Below are positions 23,032-25,873 of a stretch of DNA of 25,873 nucleotides, in pieces. Each line of letters opens with the position of its first letter. Position 1 is the stretch's first letter. Both the position numbers and the translations under genes were made by a program. The stretch spans positions 1 to 25,873 of the forward strand of contig CAUQBR010000016.1 in assembly GCA_963516475.1 (NCBI GenBank), in the 5' to 3' direction. This stretch comes from JABCPE02 sp963516475. Lineage in GTDB: Bacteria; Bacteroidota; Bacteroidia; Flavobacteriales; Weeksellaceae. The notes beneath the pieces were generated by a model. It made no database searches. It had not been told where the DNA came from and was given only the letters and a program-made list of their open reading frames with translations.

Positions 23032-23056
23032 AGTTTTAAAACTTAAAAAATCTGCC

Positions 23057-23064
23057 CAAAAATA
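23057..23064 (-). promoter_or_regulatory. -7 box of the YfhO-glycosyltransferase operon
   Basis: TATTTTTG on the - strand (TAnnTTTG), 25 nt before the ATG at 23031. No TTG at the ideal distance. Confidence 0.5.
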
Positions 23065-23133
23065 CTATTTTAATATGGATTTTTATAAAACATTATACAA
23101 AAAAGAAAAATTTTGCTGTTTTTAAAAACGAAA

Positions 23134-23167
23134 AAAGCATAAGATAACTCGTTTTATCCTATGCTTT
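23134..23167 (-). terminator. Terminator of the rlmB operon
   Basis: A 14-bp stem with one mismatch (23134-23147 with 23154-23167), 6-nt loop, and a T-rich stretch on the - strand side. Confidence 0.8.
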
Positions 23168-23189
23168 CTCATTATTTTTCAGATTAAAT

Positions 23190-23411
23190 CTAATCTTTCA
23201 CTTCTTCGTAATCTACCGTTTCTGCATCCCATTTTATGTCTTTCTTAAATTCCTTTTTGGATGCAGAACTGCTGTTATTCCTTTGATTTTCGTATTCTCT
23301 CCGTTGTGCATTTGCAGCTTTATAAAACTTAAAAAACACAGACCTTCTGATAAACTGCAAAATCAGATAACATATAAAACAAAACAAAATAAATGCTATC
23401 AGTTTTCCCAT
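23190..23411 (-). CDS. Small membrane-anchored protein, DUF4834-like
   Basis: A 73-residue protein with one N-terminal membrane helix (about 4-22) followed by a basic, polar cytoplasmic tail ending DIKWDAETVDYEEVKD. The single helix and the closing acidic VDYEEV fit the DUF4834 proteins of Bacteroidota, whose function is unknown. It is the last gene of the operon, 6 nt after the DUF6263-like lipoprotein gene, and is followed by a strong terminator. The family assignment is from memory of the C-terminal motif and is moderately sure. Confidence 0.7.
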   Translation of the reverse strand: MGKLIAFILFCFICYLILQFIRRSVFFKFYKAANAQRREYENQRNNSSSASKKEFKKDIKWDAETVDYEEVKD

Positions 23412-23417
23412 AACAAT

Positions 23418-24461
23418 TTAGTTTATTGTAATTGTACTGTCAGAGGTTTGAGTGACGGATTCTGTCTGCTTTCCATCTGTCATGCTCTGTTTGTTAGTTG
23501 TTTTGATGTTAAGGGTAGATTTTTTAATCCATCCTGTATTTTGGTCTATCGTGATATTTCCCTGCTGAGTTCCTTGGATGCTTATAGTGGCGGTAACTCC
23601 CTGCTGAGTTTGTTTTTCAGATTTTAGAGGAATTCCTCCTTTTATAGAAATCTCTGCGATACCATTTTCCACCTTTGCAAGAGTGTAAGTAACGGAAGAT
23701 TTCACTTTTCCATCTGGAGTGATGTTGTCCGTTTCTGTCCAGCTCTCTCCTATTTTCACCCCTTTTTTAGGTAAAATATTGATTCCTTTAGAGAATTCTT
23801 CTTTTATCAATTTTTCATTAAAACCTTGTTTAAACTGCTCGACGAAAGCCTTTTTAGCATTTGCATCTTTGATTAGAGGCGAAACAGCTTTTTCGATTTT
23901 TGCATAAAGGTCATTGATTCCAGAAATAGAAATCACTTCTCCATTTTCCTTCATTTTAACCGTAAATTTGCTTCCTGCCAATACTTTATTGATATTCCAG
24001 ATGTTTTTCAGCTGCTCTTCCTTCGGGGCTGCGGCTTTAGTATCTATCACTACTGTTTTTCCTTCAGCTGTAGAAGACATTTTCTTTCCTACAATATTCA
24101 AAGTCAGCTCATAAACACCATTTTCAAAATTTTCCACCACTACATTTCTCTCATCCACTACTTCCTGTGTTCCACTCATGGATTTTCCTGTGTGGTCTTT
24201 GATGGTTTGGATTTCTTTCTGTGTTGATGAAAACGGATAAGTCTTCCCTTTCTCCAAAACAAATTTCTGTGTATAAACTCCCGCACTATCCGAAATCGCC
24301 ATTACTACTGACTCCGTTTTTTCCTCTTCGGTGGTTGTTTTTTCTGCGTTTTCAGTAGTTGCAGTTGTTTTTTTATCTGTATTTTCAGTTGATTTTTTAT
24401 CCTGACTACACGCCACAAGGGTCATTCCTATGATTCCTATTGCTAAAATTCTCTTTATCAT
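23418..24461 (-). CDS. Lipoprotein, DUF6263-like
   Basis: A 347-residue lipoprotein. The signal ends in LVAC (Cys 18), followed by a low-complexity linker of Thr, Glu, Lys and Asn (about 19-50). A large beta-rich domain (about 55-347) contains KFVLEKGKTYPFSSTQKE and a later SWTETDNI segment. This layout fits the DUF6263 family of Bacteroidota exported proteins, whose function is unknown. It is encoded 22 nt after rlmB and 6 nt before the DUF4834-like gene, in one apparent operon. Probably anchored to a membrane facing the periplasm or cell surface. Confidence 0.75.
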   Translation of the reverse strand: MIKRILAIGIIGMTLVACSQDKKSTENTDKKTTATTENAEKTTTEEEKTESVVMAISDSAGVYTQKFVLEKGKTYPFSSTQKEIQTIKDHTGKSMSGTQEVVDERNVVVENFENGVYELTLNIVGKKMSSTAEGKTVVIDTKAAAPKEEQLKNIWNINKVLAGSKFTVKMKENGEVISISGINDLYAKIEKAVSPLIKDANAKKAFVEQFKQGFNEKLIKEEFSKGINILPKKGVKIGESWTETDNITPDGKVKSSVTYTLAKVENGIAEISIKGGIPLKSEKQTQQGVTATISIQGTQQGNITIDQNTGWIKKSTLNIKTTNKQSMTDGKQTESVTQTSDSTITIN

Positions 24462-24483
24462 TTTATAATTATTATTTTAAAGT

Positions 24484-25239
24484 TTAACTTAATCTCTGTC
24501 TTACCGCTTCATAAAGCACCGCTCCACAAGCCACGGATACATTGAGCGACTGGGTTTTTCCCTGCATTGGGAGTTTTATTTTCTCATCAGAGTGATGGAG
24601 AACTTCTTTAGAAATTCCTGTTTCCTCATTACCCATCACGATGGCACATGGCTCACGAAAATCAACCTCGTAGAGCAATTTCTGTGCCTTTTCTGTAGAG
24701 GCATAAACCAATATTCCTGACTGCTGGAGATAGTCCACCGTATGGGCAAGGTTTTTCTCTTTACATATTTTAATGTTATATAGCGCCCCTGCCGAAGTTT
24801 TCATCGCATCAGAATTGATAGGTGCCGCCCCTTTATCTGGGATAATTACAGCATCCACGCCCACGCATTCAGCAGTTCTGCATATTGCCCCAAAATTCCG
24901 CACATCGGTCAGCCTGTCCAAAATCAATAAAAACGGAACTTTCCCCTCTTCAAAAAGCTGTGGGACAACATCTTCCACCTTATAAAAAGCAACATCCGAG
25001 ATGAAAGCCACCACGCCCTGATGATTTTTTCGGGTAAAGCGGTTTAGCTTCTCCACAGGAACATAATTTGCCCTGATTCCGTGCTTTGAGAGTAGTTTTT
25101 TCAGTTCTGCGATAATGTCGCCCTGCAGTCCATTTTGGATAAAAATTTTATCAATGGTTTTTCCTGCCTCTATGGCCTCTATCACTGGTCGCAGACCGAA
25201 TATAAAGTCGTCTTTTTTATCTTGATTTCTATCTGTCAT
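24484..25239 (-). CDS. rlmB: 23S rRNA (guanosine-2'-O-)-methyltransferase, TrmH/SpoU family
   Basis: A 251-residue SpoU-family methyltransferase, expected to methylate the ribose of G2251 (E. coli numbering) in the peptidyl-tRNA site loop of 23S rRNA. The N-terminal substrate-binding domain is about 10-85 (IFGLRPVIEAIEAGKTID). The knotted SAM domain shows motif 1 LDRLTDVRNFGAICRTAE (about 109-126; Val where many have Pro), motif 2 IVMGNEETGIS (about 197-207) and motif 3 LPMQGKTQSLNVSVACG. Length is typical for RlmB. It is separated by 7 nt from the truncated DinB-like gene upstream and 22 nt from the lipoprotein gene downstream. The promoter may have been changed by the rearrangement upstream. 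Confidence 0.92.
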   Translation of the reverse strand: MTDRNQDKKDDFIFGLRPVIEAIEAGKTIDKIFIQNGLQGDIIAELKKLLSKHGIRANYVPVEKLNRFTRKNHQGVVAFISDVAFYKVEDVVPQLFEEGKVPFLLILDRLTDVRNFGAICRTAECVGVDAVIIPDKGAAPINSDAMKTSAGALYNIKICKEKNLAHTVDYLQQSGILVYASTEKAQKLLYEVDFREPCAIVMGNEETGISKEVLHHSDEKIKLPMQGKTQSLNVSVACGAVLYEAVRQRLS

Positions 25240-25246
25240 TTTTTCT

Positions 25247-25699
25247 TTATCCTAATAAAATTTTTCTTTGAGCCATAACATGTCCGAGATGAATCCCTTC
25301 ATGTATATTATTATAAATAATGCCATTTTCTATATTTTTCAACTCTAATCCAAAACTCGTGGAATAAGTTTTATACTGAGTAAAACATCCTTCATCATAA
25401 TCAGAAGCCAGCAGTTTGGAAGTTTCTTTTAATATAAAAAACAAATTTTCTACATCTTCCTCCTCTTCATCAAAACACGGAAAAGTTCCCTTTTTATAGA
25501 GTTCTACCCATTTTTGGTCTACTCTAAAATCATTCTCCGTAAGGTAATAATGTAAAAGCTGCTGCGTGGCTACACAATGGGCTATATTCCAAAAAATATG
25601 ATTATTAAATCCATCTGGAACCACAAAAAGAGTATCAAAAGGCGTTTCCAAAAGAAAAGTAGGTATATGAAACTTTAATATTGAATGCCCAAAACACAA
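25247..25699 (-). pseudogene. 5'-truncated DinB-family gene
   Basis: The reading frame encodes a DinB-like four-helix protein from about LLETPFDTLFVVPDGFNNHI onwards, with the three expected metal-binding histidines visible (WNIAHC, and HEGIHLGH near the C-terminus). The normal first 15-20 residues of such proteins are missing: the frame upstream of base 25650 is an out-of-frame reading of a YitT-family gene, and no ATG occurs there, only a TTG at 25699. The 3' part looks intact. It could still be translated from the TTG as a chimeric protein. I call it a probable pseudogene created by a deletion. DinB-family proteins are putative metal-dependent enzymes (for example thiol transferases). Confidence 0.6.
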
Positions 25700-25849
25700 T
25701 AGATGATAAACCTGCTACACCACCCGTACTAATGTCGTTTGGAAGTAAAAATATGGTCCAACCAATGCTGTAGAGATACACCCGATAGCAATCATGATGT
25801 AATCTAAAGTTTCTCGATAAAGTACCCTTTTTGAAATTGTTATAACCAT
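25650..25849 (-). pseudogene. 5' fragment of a YitT-family membrane-protein gene, frameshifted
   Basis: Starts with ATG at 25849 and reads LYRETLDYIMIAIG. After the three-base G run at 25773-25771 the family sequence continues in another frame as VYLYSIGWTIFLLPNDISTG, then GVAGLSSIVFWAFNIKVSYT, until about 25656. Restoring one G would join the two parts into a normal YitT (DUF2179-type) N-terminus. The original frame hits a stop at 25717-25715. The rest of the gene (about 220 residues are expected) is absent and replaced by a DinB-family sequence, so the fragment cannot be functional. Confidence 0.8.
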
Positions 25850-25873
25850 TTATTAAGTCTATTTATTTTTTGC

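Overview
The window looks like chromosomal DNA of a low-GC Bacteroidota, most likely a flavobacterium of the Weeksellaceae type (Chryseobacterium, Elizabethkingia, Riemerella or Bergeyella-like). The support is repeated TAnnTTTG -7 promoter boxes, almost no Shine-Dalgarno sequences, a TonB receptor with a CarboxypepD_reg-like N-terminus, DUF3526 ABC permeases, a YfhO-type membrane protein and three tRNA genes without encoded CCA. The genus cannot be fixed from sequence reading alone.

Bases 1-3100 (+ strand) are accessory DNA: a tandem array of seven small membrane-protein genes (four distinct intact copies plus one exact duplicate, one frameshifted copy and one divergent copy). Each gene is preceded, 1-9 nt before its ATG, by a short vestigial reading frame ending in ...P-x-x-E-x-x-x-x-T-V-N-stop. 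These tails look like 3' ends of a repeatedly replaced upstream gene, so the region reads as a graveyard of effector C-termini and their cognate immunity genes; the effector itself would lie left of the window. The array ends in a perfect hairpin terminator.

Bases 3229-7650 (- strand) hold a tripartite efflux operon (TolC-like outer-membrane protein, HlyD-like lipoprotein adaptor, ABC-2 permease; no ATPase gene) followed by a separate Crp/Fnr-family regulator gene. An FNR-like palindrome lies in the operon's promoter region. Bases 7741-8092 are a tRNA-Ser/Pro/Arg cluster (- strand) with a textbook promoter, divergent from a lipoprotein amidase gene and a small membrane-protein gene (8154-9489, + strand).

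Bases 9520-13725 (- strand) form an apparent operon: MTA/SAH nucleosidase (mtnN), two DUF3526-type ABC permeases and an ABC ATPase. Then follow two unknown small genes (13767-14735), a siderophore-type TonB receptor (14853-17495, - strand) and a divergent Tat-exported alkaline phosphatase (17733-19145, + strand).

Bases 19207-23031 (- strand) are a glycosyltransferase and a YfhO-family membrane protein, adjacent without a gap and probably acting together in surface glycan or lipid glycosylation. Bases 23190-25239 (- strand) are rlmB, a DUF6263-like lipoprotein and a DUF4834-like protein in one operon. At the right edge (25247-25849, - strand) a frameshifted 5' fragment of a YitT-family gene is joined directly to a 5'-truncated DinB-family gene, which looks like a deletion junction.
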